Source: Loxodes magnus
Taxonomy: Eukaryota > Ciliophora > Karyorelictea > Loxodida > Loxodidae
Direction of reading: 5' to 3'
Length of the DNA stretch: 64,000 nucleotides
NCBI GenBank assembly: GCA_946699065.1
Contig: CAMPDV010000083.1
Span: forward strand, 372,001-436,000
Below the pieces are notes generated by a model that saw nothing but the letters and a program-made list of their open reading frames with translations, was not told the origin of the DNA and searched no databases. Position numbers and translations under genes: made by a program. Each line of letters opens with the position of its first letter. Position 1 is the stretch's first letter. This document shows positions 11,587 to 23,475 of this stretch, piece after piece.

Positions 11587-12600
11587 TCAAGAAATCCATC
11601 TTATTCTTTTTCCATTTTTCCATTCTCCTTGTTTTTTCATATCTTTTACATAGTATATTCCCTTACCATGTTATTTTCCTTGTTTTCACTCTCCTTCATA
11701 TTTTCTTCCATCAGGTCATTCAAATACTCCTACACCTTCTTTTTTGTCATTAACGTATTAACCATTATAAACTCTTCCATCAGGTCATGAAAAAGTTCCA
11801 GTACCTTGCATTTTATTATTCATTCAAGCTCCAATATACTATCTTTTATCGCTTCATCTGTATTATCCATAACCCTCAATTTTATTTTCAACGAAATTAC
11901 CTTCATATAGACTACCATCTTGTCATTGAAATGTACCATGGCCATGCTTTTTACCATTTTTATAGTTTCCTTCATATCTTGCTCCATCTGGCCATGTTTC
12001 TATCCCTCATCCTTCTTAAGTATCATTATTTCAATCTCCAAAATATTTCGAACTATCTACATGAGTATATGTTCCCTTGCCTTATGCTTTATCATCTGTT
12101 CACTATCCCTCATAAGCATCTCCATCTGCATAAATAAGTCTTCCTTTTCCATTAGCTTTATTAAATTTTCAACTTCCTTCATATTTAGATCCATCTGGCC
12201 ATGTTTATATACCTCTTCCGTGCTTTTAATATTAATATCACTCACCAATATAAACTGACTTATTTTCAAATTTGACAGGACCTCTTAATTCCTTTTTTAA
12301 ATCATCATCATCATCCTAATCATATACAAAAGCACCCAGCTTTAATTCAGTTTGCTTAACAGCTTAATTTTCTCTTATCTCATTATTACTGACAAATAAG
12401 TACTTTTACTACCCTGAATTAATCTAATTTCTAATCTATTTGATCTTTTTGAATGAAGATAGTGTCAAGAACAGGTTTTAAATTAGTTCGCTTTTAGTTT
12501 AAGACGATACTTAATAATACTTTTTCTCTATTTTAAACGATTTTTCTTCCCTTCTGTCTTATTCACACGCATCACATCTCATACAAGAGCAATTTCCCAT
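11587..12600 (-). CDS. MORN-repeat protein with N-terminal myristoylation/palmitoylation motif
   Basis: A 337-aa single-exon protein. Residues ~130-335 form about eight MORN repeats (YEGxWxxxxxxGxGxxxxxDGxxY); clear copies read GTFSWPDGRVYNGQY and GVFEWPDGRKYEGEW. The repeats fix the genetic code: Trp in these positions is written TGA many times, and TAA/TAG fall on variable Gln positions. The protein starts MGNCSC, a good N-myristoylation and S-palmitoylation signal, so it should sit on a membrane. MORN repeats bind phospholipids and scaffold cortical or basal-body structures. An aspartate run (QDDDDDL) precedes the first repeat. The stop TGA is at 11587-11589, shortly after the last repeat. 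The exact repeat count is by eye. Confidence 0.92.
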
Positions 12601-13184
12601 TATTCTAGAAGATAAGAAATTAATTAGAAATTAAAATTTAGCTTTAATGTCTCACTTTCAATATCTATACCAAAATACCATAGCAGATATATAATTAGTT
12701 TCTATTAAGTATCTTATATTTATCTTTGCTTAGCAACATATCTTATACATGTCCAACGCTTCATTAAAATAGACTGAAATGTAGATTGTTTTGCAATTAT
12801 ATACTTCAATTTGTATAACTTTATTAATGTTATTGATATCCTCTTAATTATTAATTCTAAGATGCTTATAATAGCCCTAGCTTATAAATAAATTGCTTTT
12901 AGCTAGGCTGGACTATCCTAGTTTAAATAGTAAGTGTATAATTTTAGATTAGCTCTAAAGCTACTTAGGATTATATATACCTAATAACTATGGTCCTAAT
13001 GCTAGTTAAAGCTTATATTAGATAACCACTATTTTTGCTTCTTACCACCTTATTAATCTATTGAATAAAAGGTGCTGTATATCATATTATTACAGAGTAT
13101 TCTAGAAGAGATTTGGCTTTAATTTAGGAGAGATATATAAAAGTGTGAATTAAGTTAAAATATAGATATCTATTAGATTTAAAA
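12601..13184. other. Intergenic, AT-rich
   Basis: Spacer between the MORN gene and the small membrane-protein gene, whose start codons diverge. It would contain both promoters. No motif recognised. Confidence 0.4.
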
Positions 13185-13679
13185 ATGGGTAGTTTACTAT
13201 CTTTTCCAATTTCTTTAAGAGTGCTAGAAATAAACAAGTAGAGATGGCTAGATACAGTTGAAGTAATAGAATAGGATTTAACTTAATGATAGAGAGATTA
13301 AATTTAATAAGCTATTATTAAATCTCAAATTAACTTCTATTTTGGTAACATTTTATTTGCTTTATTAGCTTACACTGCTTACAAAGGACAACTAGCAGAG
13401 GGATATAATAAGTTCTAACTAAGATTTGGCAGATCCTTATTACTCGTCACGCTTGGCTATTAGTTTCTAATATGATCCTAAATTTTATCAGCAGATCTAC
13501 TTTGAAAAGATATTAAACCTATTTTTATTTAACACGAACTTAGAATTAGGGAAAAGAGAATCATGCAAAGGAAAGATTTTAAGTAAAAATTCGTGCGAGA
13601 CGAAGAAATTCCAGCTTAAGTAGAGCCTAATTATCAATAAATAAGAAGATAATAGAATCAGTAGAAAAAATAGGACTGA
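13185..13679 (+). CDS. Small two-helix membrane protein, unknown function
   Basis: A 164-aa protein ending at TGA 13677. Not recognised. It has a polar N-terminus (MGSLLS, possibly myristoylated) with a Trp/Gln-rich amphipathic stretch, then two hydrophobic helices at about residues 58-74 (FYFGNILFALLAYTAY) and 88-110 (SLLLVTLGYQFLIWSQ), separated by a short basic loop. A highly charged Arg/Lys/Gln tail follows. This helical-hairpin layout resembles small mitochondrial or plasma-membrane proteins in which both ends face the same side, but I see no family signature. TGA is read as Trp several times (TQWQ, LIWSQ). If the final TGA were Trp, the frame would run on into spacer. Confidence 0.6.
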
Positions 13680-14469
13680 TAAGGATATTTAATAAAGTAT
13701 CTTTAATTAAAATTTTATTTATATTTCAATCTTATGCATTAATAGCCAAATGTTTAAACCTATTACATAATTAATCACTTCCATCTGTTTATTTATTTCT
13801 AAGCTATCATAATTACCTTACTCTATTAGTATTATACTAGCTATTTGTATTGAAGGCAAATTGAGGATTAGATGAAAACAAATAAAGGTATTATATTAAT
13901 AACTTAAATGAAGGGGTAATCTTGATCCTAGTAATGTTATTTAGATATGATTAAATTAATTAAATATAAACTCTTAGTGACTCTCTAATATTTTATCACT
14001 TCCTACTTTAATTTAAATCCACTAGGCTAGTTAAATAATAAAGAACTAAACACTCTTAGTAATTTAAAATAGGTTATAGGTTTGTAAGCTTCTTTAATAA
14101 ACAATCTAATATAATCAGCTACCTTTTCAAAAACTATTTAACTATATTTAAATAATAAAAGCAGCTAAAATCTAGAAATAAAGTAAACTAATTACTAACC
14201 TTCTGAAACTAATTTAGAAATAGGCTGCTACCATACTAAGAACGTATAAACAACAGCAGTATTATTATATTATTAGTAGCAGATAGCTTCTCTTATATCC
14301 TCATTAAAGCTTAGGCTAACTTAGTAATAAAGTTAGTGGAGGATAAGTTTACTTTGTAGCTATTACTTAATAATACGGTTAGCTAGTTTTTATATAAAAT
14401 AGAGTAGTATTAAAAATAGTTTGGCTAGTGAATTAAATGTTGAATTAATAAGCTTTTGAATATATTTTA
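13680..14469. other. Intergenic, AT-rich
   Basis: No gene or RNA recognised. Short repetitive TTAGTA/TAATAAAG-type strings occur near 14,270-14,360 without a clear unit. Confidence 0.35.
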
Positions 14470-16280
14470 ATGACGGAAGCAAGGTAATTTATATTAGATA
14501 AAATCAAATTGCTCAATATTAAACCTCAATTTTTCCAGTTTGTTCATGAGAACTTAACAAATAAGGAGAAGAAGATTCTTTAGAAACTTAAAGAAGAAAA
14601 ACTTAAAAAAAATGAAGAGAAAGATCCTTAAAAATTTCTGCAAGAGTTCAATATTAATCCTATAGATGGAAATATATAGAAGCATAAACTTCTAGAAGTT
14701 TCAAGGAATAAACAACTGCTTGAGTAAAGACTTTAGGAAACATATATTCTTATGAATATGATGTAGATTCCATAGGAAATTGAAAAAGAAGTATAGTTAT
14801 TGTCTAAGTAGAACTAATGCTAGCAACTATTCTACAAAAAGGCACTTTGTAATCCAACTCCTTTAGAAGCTGAAACAGAGAAGAAAAAAAATGAAAAAGC
14901 TTCTGAGTTCGCAAAGCAAATGGTAGAGAAATCAAAATAACTTCTAAAAGTAAGGAAAGCAGAAATGAAGAGAATTAGAGAGAAAATTAAAAGATAACTG
15001 GAAAAATCTAAAAAAATAGTAGAAAATAAAAGAGAAAAAGAATTAGAAGAAAGGAGATAAAAACTGGAATAGCAATTTTAAAAGATTTAGAGCGAGAGAG
15101 ATTAAAGAAAGGAAGAAATTGCCAAATGTGATGAAGAATATAAGCAAAAGCTAAAGGATAAGCCATTATACTAAAAAATCGAAGAAAAATTTAATAAAAC
15201 GAAAGAAATGACAGAGCTAGAAAAGAGAAAAGCAATGTTAGCAGCAAAGCGTTAAGATTTTTTTAAGATTAAAGATTTGAATTTGAGGTCTCATGATGAA
15301 ATGTATTGATAAATTCAAAGATAGAAAGAAAGGGAAAGAATATAAAAACTAAGATAGTTGAGAAAACAAGAATTTAAGCATGTTTAAAAGACAATGGAAA
15401 GCTTCTAACTTAATGGATATGATTATTTAGAATTTGAAGATGAATTTTAATCATAGTATGAGTAAAATTAGCTAGAAAAACGGTTGATTCAAGAAAGAAT
15501 ACATGAGTATGATAAGCAAGTTAAAACTTCTATTTAGATAAAAACTAACAAAAAGAAAGCAAAGGAACTCGAAGATCTTAAACAAAAACTAAAACATCCA
15601 GTTCGTTAAAGTGATCCTCAGATCGCGAAAGAAAATGCTACAAAATTCATGAAGGAAGAGTTTAAAAAGTTAGTTTAAAAGTAAGTGTATAATTCAGTAG
15701 ACCGAAGAAGAAAATACGTTACAATTTATTGGCAATAACACCAGAAACACCTAAATTGAATTACACAATGTTTGATAAACAGATTAAAACTCTTTAAAAT
15801 GAAAAAAAATTTCAAAATGAAAATTTTCAATTATTTGAAACTCCGAAATCACAAGTTTATGATAAGCAAATGAGAAGATAACAAAGGTATAAGGAGAAAG
15901 AAAAGGAATTGAAGAAAATAGAACTTTAAAAAATGTTAAAAGAACGAGAAAGACTAAAGAAAGAAGAAGAATTAAAAAAGCCAAAGTATTTCAATTATTT
16001 GGAAGACTAAGAAATTTAAAAAAGAATACCTAAAACACAAAGAGAGTTAAATTATGAGAATATTATTACTAAGCAAGAATTATCCGAATAATAAAAATTA
16101 GAAATCATTAAGAAGAAAGCAAGCTAACTTGAAGAAGAAGCAAGAAGGTAAGAGTTAAAGCTGGGAGGATCTATTGATCTTAAACAAAGTAGAGATGTGT
16201 TAACTAATGAGTTAGTTAATAACCTGTATTTAAATTCTGTCAAAGCAAAATTAGCAGTTTTAGAATAGTTTAGCCTTTGA
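14470..16280 (+). CDS. Coiled-coil protein, probably cytoskeletal or ciliary
   Basis: About 597 aa in two exons (14470-15680 and 15698-16280). Almost the whole length is charged alpha-helix rich in Lys, Glu, Arg and Gln with heptad-like spacing, for example around residues 140-210 (EKRKAMLAAKR, REKELEERRQ). Short proline-containing linkers lie near the exon junction (AITPETPKLNY). The second exon repeats the same pattern (KERERLKKEEEL, QLEEEARRQELKLGG). Splicing the 17-nt intron is required to keep the charged coiled-coil frame. The stop TGA at 16278 follows KLAVLEQFSL. Long coiled coils of this kind in ciliates usually belong to basal bodies, axonemes or the cortex. I cannot assign a family. 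Confidence 0.72.
15681..15697 (+). other. Predicted 17-nt intron
   Basis: GTAAGT donor and TTCAG acceptor, phase 2. It restores the open coiled-coil frame downstream. Reading through puts the second exon in a frame of much poorer composition. Confidence 0.75.
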
Positions 16281-17360
16281 TTTGAAGACTTACCTCATAA
16301 TAAATTGTTTGATCTTCATTCATATAAAATTTAAATATAAGAAGTTTGCTATTATAATAATAAGCAAAAAGAATTGTCACTACTGTTTAAATCATTTATA
16401 AATATAAAATTATATTCAATCAAAAGATTAGATTAATAAGTAAAGGAAAAGTCTTAAGATTAAGTATAAGCTTTATTATAAAACTATTACCTTCTCCATA
16501 CAAAATTTATACTCTTAAATATTTGCTAATATCACTCATTATTGCAATCTGGGCTTTTAGCAAGTTTTGATTTAAAAGAAATTAAGATCCAAATAAGAAT
16601 AAAATATAAGTACATAGGTGATAAAAGAAATTAAATGTAAAAATAAACTAATAGATAGAAAATCAAAATTCTAAATAGCTTTTTATTAGCTAGCAGTTAT
16701 GATATCTAAATAATCCACTATACCGCTAAACTAATAAAAACATAGGCAAATTAACAAATTTATTCTTGCAATATTAATTCTACTATTAATCATATTATAA
16801 AGGTAAGTCGAGCAATGATCATTACTTCTTTTATAGATTATTTAAACCTTTTTTGAAATCCTTAGTATTTTATAGTATAATAAAATTTCTATTTTCCTGA
16901 GATAAAATTTAAGAGAGGTAAGTAAATGTAATTGCAGAAAAGCCTAAAAAGAACTATCAAAAAAGTGTAGAAGATTTATATTCTTAATCAGTTACTATTA
17001 CTAAATAACAGTCAATTTATAGCTTTATCCTATTATACATTAAAACTTTTATTTATCACTAGAATGTAAATTAAAACTGTTACTGAGATGATAAATAGAA
17101 TAAGCCAGATTTTCATTCATTTATTCTCTTAGGAACATGAAGAAAAGATAAAACTTTATAGGAATAAGCAAAATATTGCTTTATAGATATCATAGAATTA
17201 AGAAGCTTTTATTTTGCAGCTTTATAATTGTAGTAGTTAGTATTAAAGGTTAAATTGGATATAGTATGAGATAAGAAAAAAGGATTTAGCGATTATCAGT
17301 TTAATTGATTTATTTAGAATTTAATGAGAATTTTTCTATATAAAACAAAGAAATAAATTG
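16281..17360. other. Intergenic, AT-rich
   Basis: Spacer of about 1.1 kb. No feature seen. Confidence 0.4.
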
Positions 17361-19495
17361 ATGTCGAAATTAAATTCTACAAACTCTGTAGAAGATGAAA
17401 TACTTGACCTTCACAAAGCTTGTCGCTTAGGCGATTTATAAGGTATTAAACGAGCTTGAGATTAAAATCCAGATAAAATTAATGAACGTGATTAGAAACT
17501 TGGCTGATCACCTATTTATAGGAGCATTATTTGTGGACACTATGAAGCAACAAAATATTTACTTGAGAAATAAGCAGATCCTAATACTAAAAATAACCTT
17601 GGTGAAACACCTTTACATTAAGTTGCTGATAATTCATAGTATAAGTTAGCTCAGTTGCTATTAGAATATTAAGCTGATCCTAATTTTTAGTAGAATGATG
17701 GTGATACTCCTTTACACCATGCTGCTTTTCGAGGAGATATTGAAATGATTAAAATGCTGCTTAATGCAGGAGCTAATCCAAATATATCCAACAATGTTTT
17801 TGGTCGTACTCCATTACATTATGCAGTTGATTGTGGACATTTGGAAGCAGTGAAATTGATGTTGAAACATGGAGCAAACCCTAAATTAAAAGATAGATAA
17901 GGAAAAAGAGCTTTAATTCTAGCTTAAACTAAGGATATGATATATTTACTAAAGGAAGTAGAGGAATAGCAAGAAAATAGACCCATTTAAGAGAATTATA
18001 TAATCAAATCTCAATATCAATATCAAAATGAATAAGCTCTGTCAGCTTTATCTCATAGATAAATAATGGCAAGATAAGAGGATAAATTTGAGATACAATA
18101 AAGATCTCCCATCAGATCAAAATCATAAATAAAGAGATTCTAAGCTAAGTATCATTAGAAATAGAATGAAGAAGATAGTGACTCACCTAAAGTTATCTAG
18201 ATTAGTGAAGATTTTGATATATTAGGAGACTGCATCACAAGAAATTCAAAGACATAGTAAGAGTTAATTAAACTAAAAAATGATTAAAATATATTGGAGT
18301 AACCATCAGAAGGAGAAAAAGATTCATAGAGTTAAGAAGAAAATAAATAGATTTCTGTGAGCATTTCTTCTTAAGATTCACATAGAGAATCAATTTAAAT
18401 GGATCTAGAAAATGATTAAGATAATGAATAGGAAGTTTAATAAAGCTAAGAGGAAAACTTTAACCAAAGCTTTAATTAAAATTTTTTACACTAGACTGAT
18501 AATTCTCTTGAGTTTGAGAGTAGCATACAAAAAATTTAAGAGAAGAACTTGTAACTGAAAGATAATGTATATATTAGCAATTAAATGCTGAACAAATAGT
18601 TATAATAAGCATGAAGTCCTTCTTTGAAAGAAGAACCTGAATCTGAAGATCTAAATACTATTTAAAATTCATTTGATTAAAAGTAAATAATCAATCATAC
18701 ATCAGAAATAAATGATTAACTAGGCTTCAAGAACTAAATTTAAGAGGAAAGTGTGACACTATCGCCTAGTAGTTAAGATAAAAAATTATCTGGTAAATTA
18801 GAAGTTTTAAATTTTTTTAAAGCATTAAAACTAGAAACATACGTAGAAATTTTTCTGGAAGCAGGCTATGATGACTTAAGCGTGCTTATAGAAATGTAAC
18901 GAAAGAATTTGCTTAATGATTAAAGTCTTAAGGATCTAGGAGTTACTAAATCTGGACACAGAGCTAGAATAATGACAAGCCTAGAATAAAAATAGGGAAT
19001 TTAACCTATTTTAAGCTTAAGAAGTAGCAGAAAGATTCCTAAATTTAATTAAACGTAAAATTAAAGCAGTTTTGCTTGCTGTGGAGGAAATAGTACTATA
19101 AAGCTAAATAGTAATTATTAATTTATAGCAAACTATGAAAATATGCCTAATTTACAAGAGTGACTTGAATAAATATAGCTTGGATAGTATATAGCTCTAT
19201 TTTTAGATGCGGGCTATGATGATTATGAGTTCTTATTGCAACAAATGAATTCTACTAATCCTTTATCAGATTAAACTCTTAAAAATGAAGTAAAAATTTA
19301 GAAGATAGGTCATAGATAAAAAATAATAATGCTTCTCTAAGAAGGTAATTTTATTTGCTATTTTGTAGAAGCCTTAAGAAATAGGTAAGCAGAAGAAGCT
19401 CATATTCATCTTGATACTAATGAAAGTCATGAAGCTTGTAGTAGCTGTTTTATAATGTAACAGATTACTAGATGTTTAAGTTATTTTTCTTTTGA
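17361..19495 (+). CDS. Ankyrin-repeat protein with two SAM domains
   Basis: About 700 aa. Residues ~10-200 hold five ankyrin repeats with clear 'G-x-T/S-P-L/I-x-x-x-x-x-x-G' turns ([36 protein letters not shown]). A long Gln/Ser/Glu-rich linker follows. Two sterile-alpha-motif domains lie at about 477-545 ([11 protein letters not shown]...[12 protein letters not shown]) and 594-660 (WLEQIQLGQY...KIGHRQKII), each with the end-helix 'GHR' signature. Ankyrin-SAM proteins scaffold signalling or ciliary complexes. TGA appears as Trp in the first ankyrin repeat (IKRAW). The 3' end is uncertain. Reading straight through gives a C-terminal CFIM followed by TAA (19458), with no in-frame TGA until 19608. 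Excising a 23-nt GT-AG segment (19441-19463) gives a TGA stop at 19493, which I prefer. Confidence 0.85.
19345..19368 (+). other. Possible 24-nt intron
   Basis: GTAATT...TTGTAG just after the second SAM domain. Its length is a multiple of three and it has no TGA, so frame gives no decision. Its T-rich interior, encoding an odd hydrophobic insert, favours splicing. Confidence 0.45.
19441..19463 (+). other. Possible 23-nt terminal intron
   Basis: GTAGCT...AACAG. Removing it replaces a TAA-bounded CFIM end by a short tail ending in TGA. A 26-nt variant starting at 19438 works equally well. Confidence 0.35.
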
Positions 19496-21384
19496 TTCAA
19501 TTTCAATTTTGTTTAATATCTGCTAAGTATCTTACTTTGCCTCAAATATCTTTTATTTTTATTTAGAGGATTATTTGAATACGATAATCTATAAAATTAT
19601 ATAAGATTGAAAAATTTAAGTTTAAGACAAAATAAGTAATTAAGATTCCAATAAAGCTTATGATTTACATCAATCAAAACTTATAATTAAAAAGATACTA
19701 AAAATTATTGAACTTAAAACTATTGATCACTGAACCAATTCAGTTACTTTAATTTAAGACTATTCTTTATTTAAATCTATTATCTTTTTATCTTTTTAAT
19801 TATAATCTTTAGTTCAATTAAATACCTAATTAAAAATTGACTTAAGAATTTATAATAAATTTGCTATTTAGACTTAAAAGTTATAATTATTTAATATAAT
19901 ATAACTAATTTATTTTAATCAGTTTACTAAAGCATAATAACAATATAGCTAGAACCTAATATCCTTTAACTATCATTCTAATTTAAAACCTTTATTTTAC
20001 AATTGTTTCTTAAATCTATTTTAATTCATTTTATGTAGACTAAAATGACTCCAGTACCCTTTTCTAGATGCTTAAATTAAGTGTTAAAATACTAACTTAT
20101 GATTTCTAAATATTTTACTTATTATAATTTAAATAGCAATATAAATTTTAAAAATAGATAGATTCTAAAGACTTTAAGCACTTAATATTTTATAAATATA
20201 TATATTATTCTAAGTATAGAGAAATATTAGCCAAGAGGTTTAGTATATATTTTAATTCGCAGCACTAATACTTTTTATGCACATTCAGATTTTAGAACTT
20301 AGCCTTTTCTTCCATGTTATCGATTATCTTTTTTTTCCTTATATTTTTAATTTTAAGTGATATTAATTTTTAAACAAGCTAGGAAACTAAAACTGTAGAA
20401 ACTAGAAAAGGATATTTATAAAGATTTTGGTATGTTAATAAATAAAAAACTTTTAGCATATTTCTTTGCTATTTAACACATATTTGCTTTGAAATAAATT
20501 AGATATGAATTCGTTTTCTTTATTAACTTTATATTTATCTATTTCAATTTTAAATTAAAGGACTATTATATATAAGAGATTCTTAAGCTTTATTATGCCT
20601 CTAATTTATATTTAATTAGCATTTCTCAATTCTAAAATATCTATTATTTCTACTGTAGATTTACAAGAAGCTAGTAACCTGTTCTTATACAAATTACTTT
20701 TTAGTACCTTAACTTATACCTAATGTACTTTTGTATTGCTATTATTTTTCTATATCAAATCTATAAACTAGCGAAAAAAGTCTTTAAGTTAATTAAGCAG
20801 TTTCAAATTTAAAATATGCTCATAAAAAGATTAAAGTTATAAAAATTATCTATAGTTAATCATGCTTAAATATATAACTCATACTACTATTATTTTAACC
20901 ATTAGGTGTGTAGACTATCATCAAAACTTAAATAATTACTAATTCTTTTCTTCTTTCTATCATCTTGTCTATTATAATTATTACATGCAAACTTCAATTT
21001 ATATTGATTTTTTGTAAATTTAAGCTGATTAAAGGATTTATATAATGATTACTTTAGTTAATAGTTATCCTTAATTATTTTATATTGTATCATTCTAATT
21101 AGACCGAAATCCTTGCTATTGTTAAAATTATTTAGTATTAGAAACATTTGCTACTGTTTAAATCTTTAGATATCTATAGAGTAGTTAAGGAGTAAGAATG
21201 TAGTGATTTTATTGATTTTGCTTTCAAATATAACTTTATTGCTCTCATATTGAAGCTTATGGAATCTATTTTCTTAGTGAGAATTTATAAGATAATCCGC
21301 TGCTAATGAATCAAACAGTGTGTTAGCATATTTGCGGTGATTTTAAATAATTAAATTAAGTTTATATTCTTAAGAATATTTTTA
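19496..21384. other. Intergenic, AT-rich
   Basis: About 1.9 kb of spacer with no supported gene. The last 200 bases before 21385 are slightly richer in G but give no clear frame. Confidence 0.35.
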
Positions 21385-23170
21385 ATGTCTGAAGCAAAAG
21401 ATAAAAAGCAGTCTTTGCAAGATTTCATTTCTAAAATAGGAACTACAAAGAATAATAACGAATCAGATAATGAAAACTAGCCTGAAAGTCAAAGTACTTT
21501 GCAATAGCAACAAAGTTAGGAAGATAAGAAGTCTTTAAAGGATTTTATTCAAGATTTGGGCATAAAAAATACTTAAAACAATAGCTAAAATGAAGGACCA
21601 ATTAAAAGAGAGTATGGACAACCAGAAAAACTTCATCCCAACTAAAAGTTAATTGATGAAGCAATGAATGCTATTGAGCAAAGTGGTGATTTTAGTATTT
21701 TATTGAAATACTTATCTATGAATCATTTCAACCATGATGAAGCATACACGCTTTAGGGATACAACGCTTTACATATGGCGGTTTGAAAAGGGAAATCGGA
21801 TATAGTTATTCATTTATTAGATCAGCTAAAAATTGATGTGGATTGCAAAGCTAAAAGTAATCAAACTGCTTTGCATTTGGCTTGCATGAAAGGTAATATT
21901 GTTCATTTCAAACTTTTACTTGATCGAGGTGCCAATTTGGAAGCATGTGATTCTTAGAATTTAACTCCTTTATTAACTGCTGTTTAGTTTAACAGAATTG
22001 AAATGATCTTTATTCTTAAAAGTTTAGGATGCAATTTAAATGTAAGCCATCACTTTTATATAGGCAAAGGATGTAAATAATTGTTCATTATCCCATTGGG
22101 CAGCATATAAGAACTGAGTTGAGCTATTAAAACTTAGCTGAAAGTTTAATCTTCCTTTGAATGAATAAGATAAACTTGGAATGACTCCCATGCATAGAGC
22201 TGCTTCTTCTGAAGCAAAAGAAAGCGTTAGATTTTTGTTGTAGCATAGTTTTTAAGACACTGAAGTAAAAGATAACTAAGGGCGCATACCTCTTAGAGTA
22301 GCACAAGAATATCAAACTATTTACACTAGTAAACTTCTTAAAGATAAAAGTTAGTTTGAGCATTTTTAAGATTAAGAGAATCAGCCATAAGAATTTACAC
22401 CAGGAGGATTTTCTTTCTAGAAACTTTTGCTGATTTCAGTCATTACAATGCTTTATTCTTTTTATTACCTAGTTATCAACACTGACAGTGAAGCTTTTAC
22501 TTTAAGCATAATCTTTCACATTGCTTTAGGAAGCTCTTTATTTTTATTTTTAACGATAAAGCCGAGTTCAGCTGAATAAAAAGGAAGCTTAGAAGAAATA
22601 GAAAAAGCTTTTTGTGATCCCTTTGCAAAAGAAGCATGAATTGATATTCCGCATATTGACTCTATATGCTATGATTGCTTAAAACCAAAAATAAAAAGAT
22701 CTTTTCATTGCTACAAATGTGAAGCTTGCATCCCTTACTTCGACTTTCATAGTGATTTAATTTCTGGGTGCATTGGATCTTCAAACAAGAAATAATATTT
22801 AGCCTTTCTCTTTTTACAGTCCGTAAGTTGGAGTATGTACATGTATTTCATAATAAGTAGATATACTCCAGATCAGTCTCTAGCCTTCCTCTCACTATTA
22901 GGATATCTATTTCATAGAATATTTTTAACTCCTGTAGCTTTTGCTTTTGTAGCTTCTTGGCTTCTACTTATTTATAATCTTTGGTACGTATTTTTGTATA
23001 TTTTTGGAGCAGCCTAAAATCTTACACTATTCGAGCTACTTTAAACTCACAAGTGTACTTATTTGTACGTCTTTAGATCGACCTAAAATTAAGACCAAAT
23101 GGAAGCATATTTTGATAATCCTAATGATAAAGGTTGGAAAAAGAATCTCCAGGAATTTTTTTTGTTCTGA
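21385..23170 (+). CDS. Ankyrin-repeat DHHC-family palmitoyltransferase homologue with degenerate DHHC box
   Basis: About 587 aa in two exons (21385-22041, 22064-23170), with the architecture of HIP14/Akr1-type protein S-acyltransferases. It has an N-terminal acidic/Gln-rich region, ankyrin repeats at ~120-325 (GYNALHMAVWKGK, NQTALHLACMKGN, GMTPMHRAA), and four membrane helices: two before and two after a cytosolic Cys-rich domain. The Cys-rich domain is recognisable: CYDCLKPKIKRSFHCYKCEACIP, then CIGSSN. The catalytic box that should read D-H-H-C reads D-F-H-S (YFDFHSDLISGC), so the acyl-accepting Cys and one His are missing. It is therefore probably not an active acyltransferase by the standard mechanism. 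It may bind acyltransferase substrates through ankyrins as a pseudoenzyme. The Golgi or vesicle membrane is the likely site. The C-terminus NDKGWKKNLQEFF is typical, followed by TGA. Confidence 0.85.
22042..22063 (+). other. Predicted 22-nt intron
   Basis: GTAAGC donor, ATATAG acceptor, phase 0, between two ankyrin repeats. Splicing restores NNCSLSHWAAYKNW in frame. Confidence 0.8.
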
Positions 23171-23475
23171 GACTTAAAAAACAATCAGAATTTTTTAAAT
23201 AATTTTATAAAATTAAACTAATGTATATGCATATCTATACTATACTATGTATTCGCTCACTTTCCTATATAATATTAAATAAGTAATTTCCTTCCTTAAT
23301 AGGCATTATATTTTCCTCTTAAGTATTATTCTGACACCTTAATCAATATTATAGTAATTGTACTTTCTATATCTAGAATAAAACTAATTTGTAAGGATTT
23401 TAATTAACTGATACAGAGAAAGATTTTAAAATAATAAAAAACTTTATTTAAAATACAAGCTCTTTAATTTCCTTC
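23171..23475. other. Convergent 3' spacer
   Basis: About 300 AT-rich bases between the convergent DHHC-like and kinase genes. It holds both short 3' UTRs. No terminator structure seen. Confidence 0.4.

Noticed and set aside
23410..23430. ACAGAGAAAGATT string resembling the U6 snRNA ACAGAGA box
   Set aside because: The following U6 core and the rest of the RNA are absent.
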